The notes: generated by a model from the letters alone, not told the origin. Positions 9,685-18,672 are shown, counted from the stretch's first letter. The stretch is DNA of 64,000 bases from Armatimonadetes bacterium UBA5352 (GCA_002411015.1 DHPY01000087.1:29399-93398); one strand, 5' to 3'. Numbers and translations: made by a program.

Positions 9685-10621
9685 GGCCGCCGTCGTCGTT
9701 CATGACCTCACGAAGCGCTTCGGCAGCTTCGTGGCGGTCGATCGCATCAGCTTCAGCATCGAGCGCGGCGAGGTCTTCGGCTTCCTCGGTCCGAACGGCG
9801 CGGGCAAGTCCACCACGATCCGCATGCTCTCCGGTCTGCTGCTGCCGAGCGAGGGGACGGCCACCGTCGCGGGAGCGGACGTGGCTCGGGAGGCCGAAGA
9901 GCTGCGCCGCCGCATCGGCTACATGCCCCAGCTTTTCTCACTTTACTCGGACCTCACCGTCGAGGAGAACCTGCAGTTCTACGGAGGCCTTTACGGCCTC
10001 GGGCCGTCTACGCTGAGCGGCCGAATGGCTCAGCTTCAGGAGCTGCTTGGCCTCGGCGAGGTGCTTGGCCGCCTCACCAGCACCCTCTCGACCGGCTGGC
10101 GGCAGCGGGCCGCGCTTGCCTGCGCGATCGTCCACGAGCCGCCGGTCGTCTTCCTCGACGAGCCCACCTCCGGCGTCGATCAGAGCGCCCGCCAGCAGTT
10201 CTGGGACCTGATCGCGGATCTTGCGGCGGATGGCACGACCGTGCTGGTGACCACCCACCTGATGGAGGAGGCGGAGCGCTGCACGCGGCTCGGGATGATC
10301 TCGCGGGGCAAGATCATTGCGATGGACAGCCCGCACGCGCTGATGGCGGGGCTCGACGGGCTGATCTTCGTTGCTGAGGTCGAGCGACCCCTGGAGGCGC
10401 TTCAGGCGCTCGCCGGGCAGCCGTGGGTGCGTGACAGCGCGCTCTCCGGGAGCCGCGTGCGTGTGCGCGTGGCTGACGGCACGGCCGATGTCGAGGGGCA
10501 GCTTCGAGCGGTCCTGGACAGCGCCGGCATCGCCGTTGAGCGCGTCCGGGAGACGCGGCCATCGCTGGAGGATGTCTTCGTCGCGCTCGTAGGGGATGCG
10601 GGGGAGGGTGAGGCGGCATGA
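9671..10621 (+). CDS. ABC exporter ATPase, corresponding to the C-terminal half of YbhF
   Basis: A 316-residue nucleotide-binding subunit. Two in-frame ATGs lie at 9671 and 9677. Both overlap the 3' end of the preceding ATPase gene (stop at 9684), so the genes are translationally coupled; 9671 is chosen. Walker A is GPNGAGKSTT. Walker B includes VVFLDEPTSGVDQSARQQFW, and the H-loop is VTTHLMEEAE. The signature is LSTGWRQR rather than LSGGQ, as in the second half of YbhF. With the preceding subunit lacking an H-loop histidine, the heterodimer would have one complete and one degenerate ATP site. The stop codon overlaps the start of the first permease gene. Confidence 0.9.
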   Translation: MAMHEAAVVVHDLTKRFGSFVAVDRISFSIERGEVFGFLGPNGAGKSTTIRMLSGLLLPSEGTATVAGADVAREAEELRRRIGYMPQLFSLYSDLTVEENLQFYGGLYGLGPSTLSGRMAQLQELLGLGEVLGRLTSTLSTGWRQRAALACAIVHEPPVVFLDEPTSGVDQSARQQFWDLIADLAADGTTVLVTTHLMEEAERCTRLGMISRGKIIAMDSPHALMAGLDGLIFVAEVERPLEALQALAGQPWVRDSALSGSRVRVRVADGTADVEGQLRAVLDSAGIAVERVRETRPSLEDVFVALVGDAGEGEAA

Positions 10622-11769
10622 GATGCCCCGCCCCGCTGCGCCGGATGCTGGCGGTCGCTCGCGCGGAGTGGATACACAATGTCCGCGACCGCCGCAGCCT
10701 CGCCATCATTATCGCGCTCCCGATCATGCTCCTGCTGCTCTACGGCTACGCGATCGACTTCGCGCTCGATGAGCTGCTCTTCGCGGTGCTGGATGAGGAT
10801 CGCACGGAGCAGAGCGCGGAGCTTGTGCGGAGCATGGCGAGCAGCCGCTACTTCACACTTGTGTCTGCGGTGGGGACGCCGGCGGAGATCGAGCGGATGA
10901 TCGCGGCGGGGCGGATCCGCTTCGGATTCGTGGTCCCGCGCGGCTTTGGCGAGGATGTCTCGGCCGGTCGCGCGGGGCAGGTGCAGGTGCTGCTGGACGG
11001 CTCGGACTCGATGACCGCCGGGGTGGCGCTCGGCTACGTTGAGGCGATCGTGCGCGAGCGCCAGCTTGATCTCATCGCGGAGTGGGCGGCGCGGAGTGGT
11101 GTGCCGCCTGCGCTCATTGCGCCGCCGATCGATGTGCGCACCCGCACGCTCTACAACCCGGAGCTGAAGACGGTCACCTTCATGGTACCCGGCCTGATCG
11201 CGGTCATCATGACGATGCTCGCGGCGCTGCTGACATCGGGGTGCATCGTGCGCGAGCGCGAGGTAGGGAGTTTCGAGGGGCTGGCCGCCTCGCCGATCGC
11301 ACCGGTGGAGATCATCATCGGGAAGCTCCTGCCCTACGCGGCGATCGCGGTCGCGGATGTGATCCTCTGCATCGGTGTCGGCTGGCTGGTGTTTGGTGTG
11401 TACCCGACGGGCAGCCGGCCCGCGCTGCTGCTGCTCTCCGGGCTCTACCTGGTCGCGTCGCTGGCGATCGGGCTGGCGATCTCGAGCGTCGCGCGCACCC
11501 AGCAGGTGGCCACGCTGCTGGCCTTCCTTGCCACGATGCTCCCGACGCTGCTGCTGACCGGGTTCGTCTTCCCGCTGCGCTCCATGCCGACGGTGCTGCA
11601 GTGGTTCGCGCAGGTGATTCCGGCCACGCACTTTCTGAAGGTCATTCGCGGCATCTATCTGAAGGGGACCGGCCTCGGGCCCTACACGCAGGAGACTGTG
11701 GCGCTCGCCGTGATCTCCCTCGCGCTCGTGGTGCTGGCCGCGAAGTCGTTCCGAAAGTCGCTTGAGTAG
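10618..11769 (+). CDS. ABC-2 type exporter permease (YbhS/YbhR-like), first of two
   Basis: A 383-residue inner-membrane protein. The ATG overlaps the stop of the upstream ATPase gene by 4 bases (ATGA). An N-terminal transmembrane segment (SLAIIIALPIMLLLLYGYAI) is followed by a large extracytoplasmic domain and then about five membrane spans after residue 190. The hallmark ABC-2 motif is present: a Pro-Gly-Leu segment (FMVPGLIAVIMTM) followed by REREVGSFEGLAASPI, the loop expected to contact the ATPase. It pairs with the next permease to form a heterodimeric channel, as YbhS and YbhR do. The substrate is unknown; relatives export cationic drugs, dyes or lipids. Confidence 0.88.
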   Translation: MRCPAPLRRMLAVARAEWIHNVRDRRSLAIIIALPIMLLLLYGYAIDFALDELLFAVLDEDRTEQSAELVRSMASSRYFTLVSAVGTPAEIERMIAAGRIRFGFVVPRGFGEDVSAGRAGQVQVLLDGSDSMTAGVALGYVEAIVRERQLDLIAEWAARSGVPPALIAPPIDVRTRTLYNPELKTVTFMVPGLIAVIMTMLAALLTSGCIVREREVGSFEGLAASPIAPVEIIIGKLLPYAAIAVADVILCIGVGWLVFGVYPTGSRPALLLLSGLYLVASLAIGLAISSVARTQQVATLLAFLATMLPTLLLTGFVFPLRSMPTVLQWFAQVIPATHFLKVIRGIYLKGTGLGPYTQETVALAVISLALVVLAAKSFRKSLE

Positions 11770-11796
11770 ACGCGCAGGAGAGGTCGTCTGGCGCCC

Positions 11797-12927
11797 ATGA
11801 ATCTGCTTCGGCTGCGATCGGTGACGCGCAAGGAGTTCCGGCAGATGCGCCGGGACCCGGTGTTGATTCGCATCCTGATCATCGCGCCGATCTTCCAGCT
11901 CATCATGTTCGGCTACGCGGCCACCACGGACGTGACGAACGTGCCGGTGGTGATCGTCGACCAGTCGAACTCGCCGGAGAGTCGCGCGATCACGAACTCC
12001 ATCCGCGGGAGCCGCTACTTCGATCTGATCGGGCACGTGCGCGACCCGCGGGAGCTGAAGACTGTGCTGGATGCCGGGCAGGCGCAGCTTGCTCTGCACC
12101 TGCCGCTGGAGTTTGCGCGCGATCTGCGCAGGGGCGAGGTCGCGCAGGTGATGCTCTACGTCGATGGCACGGACTCCGTCACCGCGAACACCGCCGCGAG
12201 CTACATGGTGCGGATGCTGCAGGGCTTCGCGGAGGGGGTGGTGGTGGAGCGGATGCGGCTGCGGGGCGGCGCCACCGGCGGCATGCCGCAGATCGAGATG
12301 GTGCCGCGCGTGTGGTACAACGCCGACCTTCGCTCGGCGAACTACATGGTGCCCGGCGTCTTCGGGCTGATCATCATGATCATCACGGTCGCATGGACCG
12401 CACAGTCGGTCGTGCGCGAGCGGCAGGTTGGCACCCTGGAGCAGCTCCTCGTGACGCCGGTACGCCCGCTGGAGCTGCTGATCGGGAAGAGCATCCCCTA
12501 CGCCGTGACCGCGCTGATATCCGCTACAGAGATCATGCTGCTGGCGATATTCTGGTTCAAGGTGCCGCTGCGGGGCAGCATCCCGCTGCTGTTCGCGCTG
12601 GCGGCGGTCTTCATCGTGTGCAACCTGGGCCTCGGGCTGCTGATCTCCACGATCACCCGCACGCAGCAGCAGGCGATCATGGCCACGTTCTTCTTCTTGA
12701 TGCCCGGCGTGCTGCTTTCGGGCTTCATGTTCCCGGTCTCGAATATGCCCTGGATCATCCGGCAGGTTGCGTGGCTCATCCCGTACCGCTACTTCCTCGA
12801 GATCTGCCGGGGGATCTTCCTGCGCGGCGTGGGGTTGGGGGTGCTCTGGCCGCAGGCGGTGGCGCTGGTGGTCTTCGCGATCCTCCTGTTCGGCGCAGGC
12901 GCGCTCGCGTTCAGGAAGCGGCTGTAG
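11797..12927 (+). CDS. ABC-2 type exporter permease (YbhR/YbhS-like), second of two
   Basis: A 376-residue inner-membrane protein and the last gene of the five-gene exporter operon. It has the same architecture as the preceding permease: an N-terminal span (ILIIAPIFQLIMFGYA), an extracytoplasmic domain to about residue 180, then five or more spans. The motif YMVPGVFGLIIMIITVAWTA, followed by VRERQVGTLEQLLVTPVRP, is typical of ABC-2 permeases. The start ATG is 27 bases after the previous stop, with a GGAGAGG a little far upstream. A strong hairpin at 12951-12976 ends the operon. The sequence resembles the preceding gene only moderately, which fits an ancient duplication giving a heterodimer. 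Confidence 0.88.
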   Translation: MNLLRLRSVTRKEFRQMRRDPVLIRILIIAPIFQLIMFGYAATTDVTNVPVVIVDQSNSPESRAITNSIRGSRYFDLIGHVRDPRELKTVLDAGQAQLALHLPLEFARDLRRGEVAQVMLYVDGTDSVTANTAASYMVRMLQGFAEGVVVERMRLRGGATGGMPQIEMVPRVWYNADLRSANYMVPGVFGLIIMIITVAWTAQSVVRERQVGTLEQLLVTPVRPLELLIGKSIPYAVTALISATEIMLLAIFWFKVPLRGSIPLLFALAAVFIVCNLGLGLLISTITRTQQQAIMATFFFLMPGVLLSGFMFPVSNMPWIIRQVAWLIPYRYFLEICRGIFLRGVGLGVLWPQAVALVVFAILLFGAGALAFRKRL

Positions 12928-12950
12928 CGGGGCGGCTTGCAGAACGCGGC

Positions 12951-12976
12951 GAGGGCGAGCCTTGCGGCTCGCCCTC
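12951..12976 (+). terminator. Hairpin terminator of the ABC exporter operon
   Basis: Perfect 11-bp stem GAGGGCGAGCC / GGCTCGCCCTC with loop TTGC, 23 bases after the stop codon of the last permease. The tail GGTCTTTGCC is only weakly T-rich, so termination efficiency is uncertain. Confidence 0.6.
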
Positions 12977-13065
12977 GGTCTTTGCCGTCTCTCCCCTCGC
13001 CGGAACGGCTATGCGTCCCTCGGTGCGGCCATTGCCCTTCGAGGAGGGAGGCGCGCCAGCGCCTC

Positions 13066-13210
13066 AGGTTCCACCCCGGCCCGCGCACACCGGTAACCGA
13101 CTGATCCGCCGCGTTGCGAACGACGAACGACATGGGCCGGGGTGGAACCTCCCGCTTCGCGGGACCCTCGCGCCGCTAGACGACAGCGGACGCTCGGGCA
13201 GCCCCTCCAG
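13066..13210. repeat. Dispersed palindromic element, copy 1
   Basis: A perfect 17-bp inverted repeat: left arm AGGTTCCACCCCGGCCC at 13066-13082, right arm GGGCCGGGGTGGAACCT at 13134-13150, with a 51-base loop. A conserved tail begins CCTCGCGCCGCT (about 13166) and ends CAGCGGACGCTCGGGC then AGCCCCTCCA near 13210. The same arms and tail recur in the same orientation at 35315-35438 with a shorter 23-base loop. The arms are conserved while the loop differs. No transposase is nearby. Confidence 0.75.
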
Positions 13211-13254
13211 AACGGCTTTCGGCCGCTTGGGGCCCTCGGGCGCAGCGGTTCCTC

Positions 13255-16200
13255 CTAGTGCCCCGCCGCCTGCATTTCGTCGTTGCGATCCGCGAGCACC
13301 CGCCCGTTGCGCTTCATGAACTCGCCCGCCTGATACATGAAGGCCTCAAGCCGCGTCTGGTCGGTCGCCTGCTCGTTCCCGTCGTAGACCATGTTGAGGA
13401 ACGGGAAGTCGCCGTAGTCGGTCCGCACGCGCTTGAGGATCGCGTGCGAGATCGTTCCGGGCATGCAGGTGAAGGGCATCACGGTCACGATGCCGTGCAG
13501 GCCCTTGTTGATGAAGTCTACGGCCTTGCCGACCGTCATGACCGCCTCGCCCTCGAAGCTGCGGTCCACGTAGCAGTCGGCCATGTCCAGCACCTCAGGG
13601 GTGCTCGGCTCGTGGAGGTTGCGGAGGTACCCGGCCCACGGTCGCGCGAGCGCGTGCTCATCGCGGGTCATGACCTCATCCTCGATCCGGTTCTTGATCC
13701 GGAAGAGGAAGTCTCCGTCGAGCGCCGCGCGCATGTCCCGGCGGAAGTTGCGGTAGAGGAACCACTCGAACACCGGGGCCATCCAGACCTCGCCACCGAG
13801 CGCCTCGATCTTCTCGATCACATGCTGGTTGCTGAACGGGTTCGCGCGCACGTAGAACTCGCCGGAGAGCCCGACTACCGGCTTGAGCTGCGAGCGATCC
13901 ACCTGCACCTGCTCGAAGAGCATCCGCGCGCGCTTCATCGCCTCGACCATGTCGCCCTCGGTGCGGATCGCGGAGAGCAGGTCCTCGAGGCTGCGCTGAT
14001 AGGCGCGGTTGGCTGCGCCCTCCTCGACCTCATACGGCCGGGTCTCGAGCAGCGCCTTGTAGAGCATATCCTGTGCGACCATGCCCTTCCACGCCACGCG
14101 CAGGAAGTCGCGGCCGACGATGCCGAGTTCGTCGAAGAAGCGCCGGCCCTGATGGGGCGCGTAGATCGGCACGTCCTCGAAGCCGATGTCATCGAGCACC
14201 ATGCGCTGGAGCGTGTTGTACTGGCCGAAGCGGCAGGGGCCGCCGGAGCCGCCCATGAAGAACGCGTAGCGGTCGCGGTCGAAGTCCGGGCGCTTCGCGA
14301 ACTTCACCATGTCGCCTGTGGTGACGATGGCGGGGAAGCACTCCTTGCCGGAGGTGTAGCGCCGGCCCCACATCAGCGTCTCGTCGTCGGGCTCAGGCAG
14401 CACCTCGGCGGGCATCCCCTGCTGCTCGAACGCCGCCGCAAGCGCATAGGCCACGTCGCTCATGTTCGGGATCAGCATGACGCGCTGCGAGTCGGGCTCG
14501 ATCCCGAGCGGCCGGAGGAACCGGCCCTTGGCGAACTTGCGCCCCTGCGTGGCATCGAGGGAATCGAGGAAGGCCTCACAGCGCGTGATCATCCCGGCGT
14601 CCGCGGAGTGCTCGTCCACCTCGATGATCAGCGTGGGCTTCTCCCCGACGCGCTCTCGGAAGAAGTGCATGATGAACGAGTCCGGCCCGCAGCCGAAGTT
14701 GGTCAGATACAGCGCGAAGAGCCTGTCGTCCTGCGCAATGAGCTCTGAGGCCGACATGATCTTCTGGCCGTAGCGCCAGTACATGTTGAACCAGTCGGTC
14801 GGCAGCTCAACATCGTTGAGCGGCAGGAAGTCCATGGGCATGGCGAGGACGCCCATCTTGCGCAGCTTCGAGGGGATCTCGAGGTTCGCGCCCGGGTCGC
14901 AGCCGTTGTAGGCTCGGCTGACGATCACGATCGCGCGCCCGTCGTCGCCGAGTTCGTCCAGCACCTCGCGGCCCCGGGCCCGCGCCATCGTCTCGAAGCG
15001 CTCCATCGCCTCCATGCCGGCGGCGACGGCGGCGCGCACCTTGCGGGTGTCCGCGCCAAGCTGCTCGGCGAGTTCGGTGAGCTGCTTCGTCATGTGCTTT
15101 TCACCGTGCGACATCCACATGTGCGGCTCGAGCAGCTTCACATTGTACTCGCTGAAGTCGATCGCGGCCTTGATGTGATAGGGCACGCTCTGGATGTAAG
15201 GGCAGACGAAGCTGTCGGTCATCCGCTCATCCGGGCAGGGCAGGTTGATGACGCTGGGCAGGAAGAGGAAGTCAATGTCCTTGTTGTCGAGCAGATCCAG
15301 CACATGGCCGAGGTTGACCTTGTTCGGGAAGCAGGTCTCGGCCACCGAGCGCTCAGCGCCACGGTGCACGATCTTCTTGTTGGTCTGCGAGGAGAGTACG
15401 ACCTTCGCGCCAAGCTCGGTGAGGACCGCGTTCCAGAACGGGAAGAGCTCGAAGTAGAGCAGCGAGCGCGGGACGCCCACCCGCGGCCCATCCTCGGGAA
15501 GCTCGCCGGAGGGCTTGTAGGCCTCCCGGAGCATCTTCTCGCGCTCTTTGAAGAGGTCGGGGATGTGTGAGAAGTCTTCCGCAGCCTCACGGATGTCGTA
15601 CTTGCCGCAGCGGTCGCCGTAGAACAGCGGCGCCTCGCCGACCACAATGACCTTGTTGATCTCGCAGCGGTTGGCGCAGTCCTTGCACTCGAAGCTCTCG
15701 ATGGTGTACTCCACGTTGGAGAGGTCGAAGCCCTTGAAGCAGCTCCCCTGGCCATCGTCGTGCTCCATGGCGATCACGGCGCAGCCGAGCGCGCCCGTGT
15801 TCTCGTTGTGCGGCGGGACCGTGATCGGCCTGCCGGTGACCATCTCGAAGGCGGCGACGACGGCCTTGTTGAAGGCTGTGCCGCCCTGGAAGAAGATGTT
15901 GTCGCCGACGCGGCGGTCCTCCACCACGCGGTTGAGATAGTTGAAGACGATCGAGTAGGCGAGGCCCGCGGCGAGGTCGGGGGTGTCCACGCCGGCCTGC
16001 TGGTGCTTGAGCAGCTCGGACTCCATGAAGACCGTGCAGCGCTCGCCGAGGTTGGCGGGGGAGGTGGCCGCCAGAGCGTTCGCGGCGAACTCCTCCTTGA
16101 TGGAGATGCCGAGCTTCTCAGCCTGCTCCTCGAGGAAAGAGCCGGTGCCGGCGGCGCAGACCTTGTTCATCGTGAAGTCCACGACCACGCCGTTGTCGAG

Positions 16201-17502
16201 GCTGATGTACTTCGAGTCCTGCCCGCCGATCTCGAAGATCGTGTCCACGGTCGGGTCAAGCTGCACCGCGCCGCGCGCCTGAGCGGTGATCTCGTTCTTC
16301 ACCACGTCGGCGCCGATGAAGTCTGCGATCAGGTAGCGCCCTGAGCCGGTCGTGCAGGCCTTGCGGATGCGCACGCGATCGCCCAACGCCTCCCCACACT
16401 TGCGCAGGCCGAGCTGCACGGCCTCGATCGGGCGGCTTGCGGTCATCAGGTACTCCTTGTGCAGCACCGTGCCCTCGGCGTCCATGACCACCAGGTTCGT
16501 GGAGATTGAGCCGACGTCCACGCCGAGGTAGGCGTCCACCATCTCGCCCTCCGCGGGCGGGGTGACCTCAGCCGGGTGGATCGTGCTCTTCTCGATCTTC
16601 AGCGGCTGCAGACGCTCGCGGCCGTCGCTGACCGCGTGATGGCCCTCGATCTCCGCGATGGCATTGAGATTCGCCTGCGGGAAGCCGTCCTCTATCGCGC
16701 GCATCGCAGCGCCGATGGCGCCCATCGCGCCGAAGTGCTCGGGGATGATGAGTTGCCCGTCATCGAGGCCGTAGACATCGTGGATTGCCCGGACGATGCC
16801 CGGGTTCGCAGCCACGCCGCCCTGGAAGGCAACCGGCACCTCGAGGTCGCGCGCTGAGCCCACGGTGGACTTGAAGTTCCGCACGAGCGCGTAGCACAGC
16901 CCGGCGACGATGTCCTTGACGGGCGTCGCCATCTGCTGGAGGTGGATCATGTCGGACTTCGCGAAGACCGAGCAGCGGCCCGCGACTCGCGGCGGGTTCT
17001 CGCTGTCAAGCGCGGTCTGGCCGAACTCCTCGATCGAGAGGTTCATCCGCGCGGCCTGCTGATCGAGGAACGAGCCGGTGCCGGCGGCGCACATGGCGTT
17101 CATGTTGAAGTCCGCGACCTCAACATCGCCCTCGCCCTGGCCGATGAACATCAGCTTCGAATCCTCGCCGCCGATCTCGATGATCGTGCGCACCTGCGGG
17201 TAGAGCCGTCCGGTGGCCGTCGCCTGGGAGACGACCTCGTTGACGAAGGCGGCGTTGATGCGCTCGGCAATCAGCCGACCGGCGTTCCCGGTGGCCGCTA
17301 CCCCGAGGATGCGGTCGCGGCCAAGCGCCTCCACGGTCTCGCGCAGAGCGGTTCCCGCGGTCTGGATCGGGCGGCCGTGGTGGCGGATGTACTTCGTCTC
17401 TACGATCTGTCCGGCTTCGTCGAGAACGGCTATGTCAACGCTGACCGATCCAACATCAATCCCGACGTAGTAGCGGCTGCCTCCAGAGATACCCTCTGAC
17501 AT
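13255..17502 (-). CDS. Giant 2-hydroxyacyl-CoA dehydratase activase-type protein (two BcrAD/BadFG ATPase domains plus DUF2229 and HgdB-like parts)
   Basis: A 1415-residue cytoplasmic protein. The ATG at 17502 has a GGAGGG site; an upstream in-frame ATG at 17631 would add 43 Arg-rich residues and has no such site. Two tandem ATPase domains begin near residues 14 (GIDVGSVSVDIAVLD) and 324 (GVDVGSISTNLVVMD). Each has GG(E/Q)DSK, CAAGTGSFL, and a second cysteine in RC(S/T)VF. These are the equivalents of the two cysteines that hold a [4Fe-4S] cluster between HgdC monomers, so one chain could bridge a cluster by itself. Next come CKDCANRCEI and GDRCGKYD near 605-635, then a DUF2229/HgdB-like half with further conserved cysteines (CPDERM, GCDPGAN, GCGPDSF, CMPGTI). 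Known relatives are annotated as CoA-substrate-specific enzyme activases; the true substrate is uncertain. The gene stands alone, with its own promoter. Confidence 0.85.
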   Translation of the reverse strand: MSEGISGGSRYYVGIDVGSVSVDIAVLDEAGQIVETKYIRHHGRPIQTAGTALRETVEALGRDRILGVAATGNAGRLIAERINAAFVNEVVSQATATGRLYPQVRTIIEIGGEDSKLMFIGQGEGDVEVADFNMNAMCAAGTGSFLDQQAARMNLSIEEFGQTALDSENPPRVAGRCSVFAKSDMIHLQQMATPVKDIVAGLCYALVRNFKSTVGSARDLEVPVAFQGGVAANPGIVRAIHDVYGLDDGQLIIPEHFGAMGAIGAAMRAIEDGFPQANLNAIAEIEGHHAVSDGRERLQPLKIEKSTIHPAEVTPPAEGEMVDAYLGVDVGSISTNLVVMDAEGTVLHKEYLMTASRPIEAVQLGLRKCGEALGDRVRIRKACTTGSGRYLIADFIGADVVKNEITAQARGAVQLDPTVDTIFEIGGQDSKYISLDNGVVVDFTMNKVCAAGTGSFLEEQAEKLGISIKEEFAANALAATSPANLGERCTVFMESELLKHQQAGVDTPDLAAGLAYSIVFNYLNRVVEDRRVGDNIFFQGGTAFNKAVVAAFEMVTGRPITVPPHNENTGALGCAVIAMEHDDGQGSCFKGFDLSNVEYTIESFECKDCANRCEINKVIVVGEAPLFYGDRCGKYDIREAAEDFSHIPDLFKEREKMLREAYKPSGELPEDGPRVGVPRSLLYFELFPFWNAVLTELGAKVVLSSQTNKKIVHRGAERSVAETCFPNKVNLGHVLDLLDNKDIDFLFLPSVINLPCPDERMTDSFVCPYIQSVPYHIKAAIDFSEYNVKLLEPHMWMSHGEKHMTKQLTELAEQLGADTRKVRAAVAAGMEAMERFETMARARGREVLDELGDDGRAIVIVSRAYNGCDPGANLEIPSKLRKMGVLAMPMDFLPLNDVELPTDWFNMYWRYGQKIMSASELIAQDDRLFALYLTNFGCGPDSFIMHFFRERVGEKPTLIIEVDEHSADAGMITRCEAFLDSLDATQGRKFAKGRFLRPLGIEPDSQRVMLIPNMSDVAYALAAAFEQQGMPAEVLPEPDDETLMWGRRYTSGKECFPAIVTTGDMVKFAKRPDFDRDRYAFFMGGSGGPCRFGQYNTLQRMVLDDIGFEDVPIYAPHQGRRFFDELGIVGRDFLRVAWKGMVAQDMLYKALLETRPYEVEEGAANRAYQRSLEDLLSAIRTEGDMVEAMKRARMLFEQVQVDRSQLKPVVGLSGEFYVRANPFSNQHVIEKIEALGGEVWMAPVFEWFLYRNFRRDMRAALDGDFLFRIKNRIEDEVMTRDEHALARPWAGYLRNLHEPSTPEVLDMADCYVDRSFEGEAVMTVGKAVDFINKGLHGIVTVMPFTCMPGTISHAILKRVRTDYGDFPFLNMVYDGNEQATDQTRLEAFMYQAGEFMKRNGRVLADRNDEMQAAGH

Positions 17503-17580
17503 CTCGACTTTCCCTCCACTCGCAGACCTGGCGCGGCGGGTCGCGGAATGCGCTCTCCCCACGTGTACAACTAAGAGCGC

Positions 17581-17620
17581 GCGGCAGGATTGGCGAGCAT
17601 CGGATGCTCGCTTCCGCCGC
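17581..17620 (-). promoter_or_regulatory. Long hairpin in the 5' leader of the CoA-activase mRNA
   Basis: Inner stem GCGAGCAT / ATGCTCGC with loop CGG (17593-17611), extended by an outer stem GCGGC / GCCGC (17581-17585 with 17616-17620) and a GGA/TCC block. In total about 16 pairs lie in 40 bases. It sits between the predicted transcription start (about 17675) and the start codon (17502). It could be an attenuator or an mRNA-stabilising structure. No known riboswitch consensus was recognised. Confidence 0.4.
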
Positions 17621-17682
17621 GTTGAATGCATGCGCGGCGCAACTCCGGAGATGCCGGGACCCCAGCCCGGCCCGGAAACAGC

Positions 17683-17711
17683 ATTATACAGTACGCCCGG
17701 TGCCGGTGCAA
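17683..17711 (-). promoter_or_regulatory. Sigma-70-type promoter for the CoA-activase gene
   Basis: Read on the minus strand: -35 TTGCAC (17711-17706), a 17-base spacer, and -10 TATAAT (17688-17683), a perfect consensus -10. A TATAAT is rare in such GC-rich DNA. The expected start is near 17675, giving a leader of about 170 bases. Confidence 0.5.
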
Positions 17712-17808
17712 TTGCGCTTCGGCCTTTCCCCGCGACAGAAGGCCGAGCACAGTGAAGTGGCGAAACCTAACTGCCGACTGATCACGACCTTTCCCTGGAG
17801 GGACTACG

Positions 17809-18651
17809 ATGGCTCCGATGATCTCGCTCTACACACTCCTCGCGCGTGAGGTCTCGCTCGAGGAGGCTGCTAAGCTCGCCGCTGACGCCGGCTTCGACGC
17901 CGTGGACATCCGTATGCGCGAGGATGGCATCCACATCACCCCGGATATCAGCGACGCCGAGGCCTGCCGCATCCGCTGGATGGTCGAGGACATGGGGCTG
18001 CACGTCTCCGGCCTCACCACCTACTGGGAGGTCGGGAAGGTGGATCGCACGGCCGCCAACGCTGAGATCGCCGGGATCGCCGCGGCGCTCGACACCGCGG
18101 CGGCGCTCGATGCGGGCTTCGTGCGCATCTCCTCCGCCGACTACGACCGCGCCTATGACTACGAGGTCTGCCGCGCGGCCTTCCGGGACCAACTGATGCG
18201 CGTCGCCGAGATGGCCGCCGAGTACGGCATCATCATCACGCCCGAGCAGCACGGCGGCCGCTACGTCTCCTCCGCTGGCCAGTGCCTCGACATGCTTCGC
18301 GGCCTCGAGCACCCGAACCTCGGCCTCGTCTTCGACCCGGGCAACGCGGTGAGCGAGGGCTTCGAGCGCCCGTGGGTGCAGGTGCGGATGCTCGGCCGCT
18401 GGATCAAGAACGTGCATGTGAAGAACCGCATGACGGCTGCCGGTGAGATCGGCCAGCACGCGCGCCTCGGCGGTGGGAACGTCCGTGTCGACGAGGGCGT
18501 GCTGGAGTGGAACGAGATCGCGGATGAGCTCGTCGCGGTGGGCTACGACGGCTACCTCACCGCCGAGGACTTCGCGGAGTTCGGCTCGCTGGCGGAGAAG
18601 TTCGCGTGGAACGCACAGTTCCTGCGCGGCCTGGCGAGCCGGTGGGAGTAG
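17809..18651 (+). CDS. Sugar phosphate isomerase/epimerase (xylose-isomerase-like TIM barrel)
   Basis: A 280-residue cytoplasmic protein with a GGAGGG site before the ATG. It has the pattern of AP-endonuclease-2/xylose-isomerase-like TIM barrels: EEAAKLAADAGFDAVDIRM near residue 18, EQHGGRYVSSAGQCLDML near 148, LVFDPGNAV near 170, IKNVHVKNRM near 198, and a closing GYDGYLTAEDFAEF near 244. The Glu, Asp, His and Glu at strand ends would bind a divalent metal. Family members interconvert keto sugars or inositol derivatives. The exact sugar cannot be assigned. It is one of three such barrels in the window. Confidence 0.8.
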   Translation: MAPMISLYTLLAREVSLEEAAKLAADAGFDAVDIRMREDGIHITPDISDAEACRIRWMVEDMGLHVSGLTTYWEVGKVDRTAANAEIAGIAAALDTAAALDAGFVRISSADYDRAYDYEVCRAAFRDQLMRVAEMAAEYGIIITPEQHGGRYVSSAGQCLDMLRGLEHPNLGLVFDPGNAVSEGFERPWVQVRMLGRWIKNVHVKNRMTAAGEIGQHARLGGGNVRVDEGVLEWNEIADELVAVGYDGYLTAEDFAEFGSLAEKFAWNAQFLRGLASRWE

Positions 18652-18672
18652 GCGTTCCAGAGGGGAGGACCT

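Larger units (their letters stand above)
12928..13254. other. Gene-free stretch between converging genes, holding a dispersed palindromic repeat
   Basis: These 327 bases lie between the end of the exporter operon and the 3' end of the CoA-activase gene. They contain the operon terminator, a CCCCTCGCCGGAACGG motif at about 12994-13009 (also near 35471-35486), and the large palindromic repeat at 13066-13210. No open frame with a ribosome site and recognisable product was found here. Confidence 0.7.
17503..17808. other. Divergent intergenic region between the CoA-activase and a TIM-barrel isomerase gene
   Basis: These 306 bases have no convincing gene. They hold a minus-strand promoter with a perfect TATAAT (17683-17711), a transcribed leader of about 170 bases with a long hairpin (17581-17620), and a GGAGGG site for the plus-strand gene at 17809. 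No plus-strand promoter was clear to me. Confidence 0.6.

Noticed and set aside
10402..12099. Long minus-strand frame antisense to the ABC permeases
   Set aside because: A shadow of the permease genes with biased composition and no domain.
13258..14748. Plus-strand frame opposite the CoA-activase 3' half
   Set aside because: The activase frame has clear family motifs throughout. The opposite frame is rich in Val, His and Leu and has no motif.
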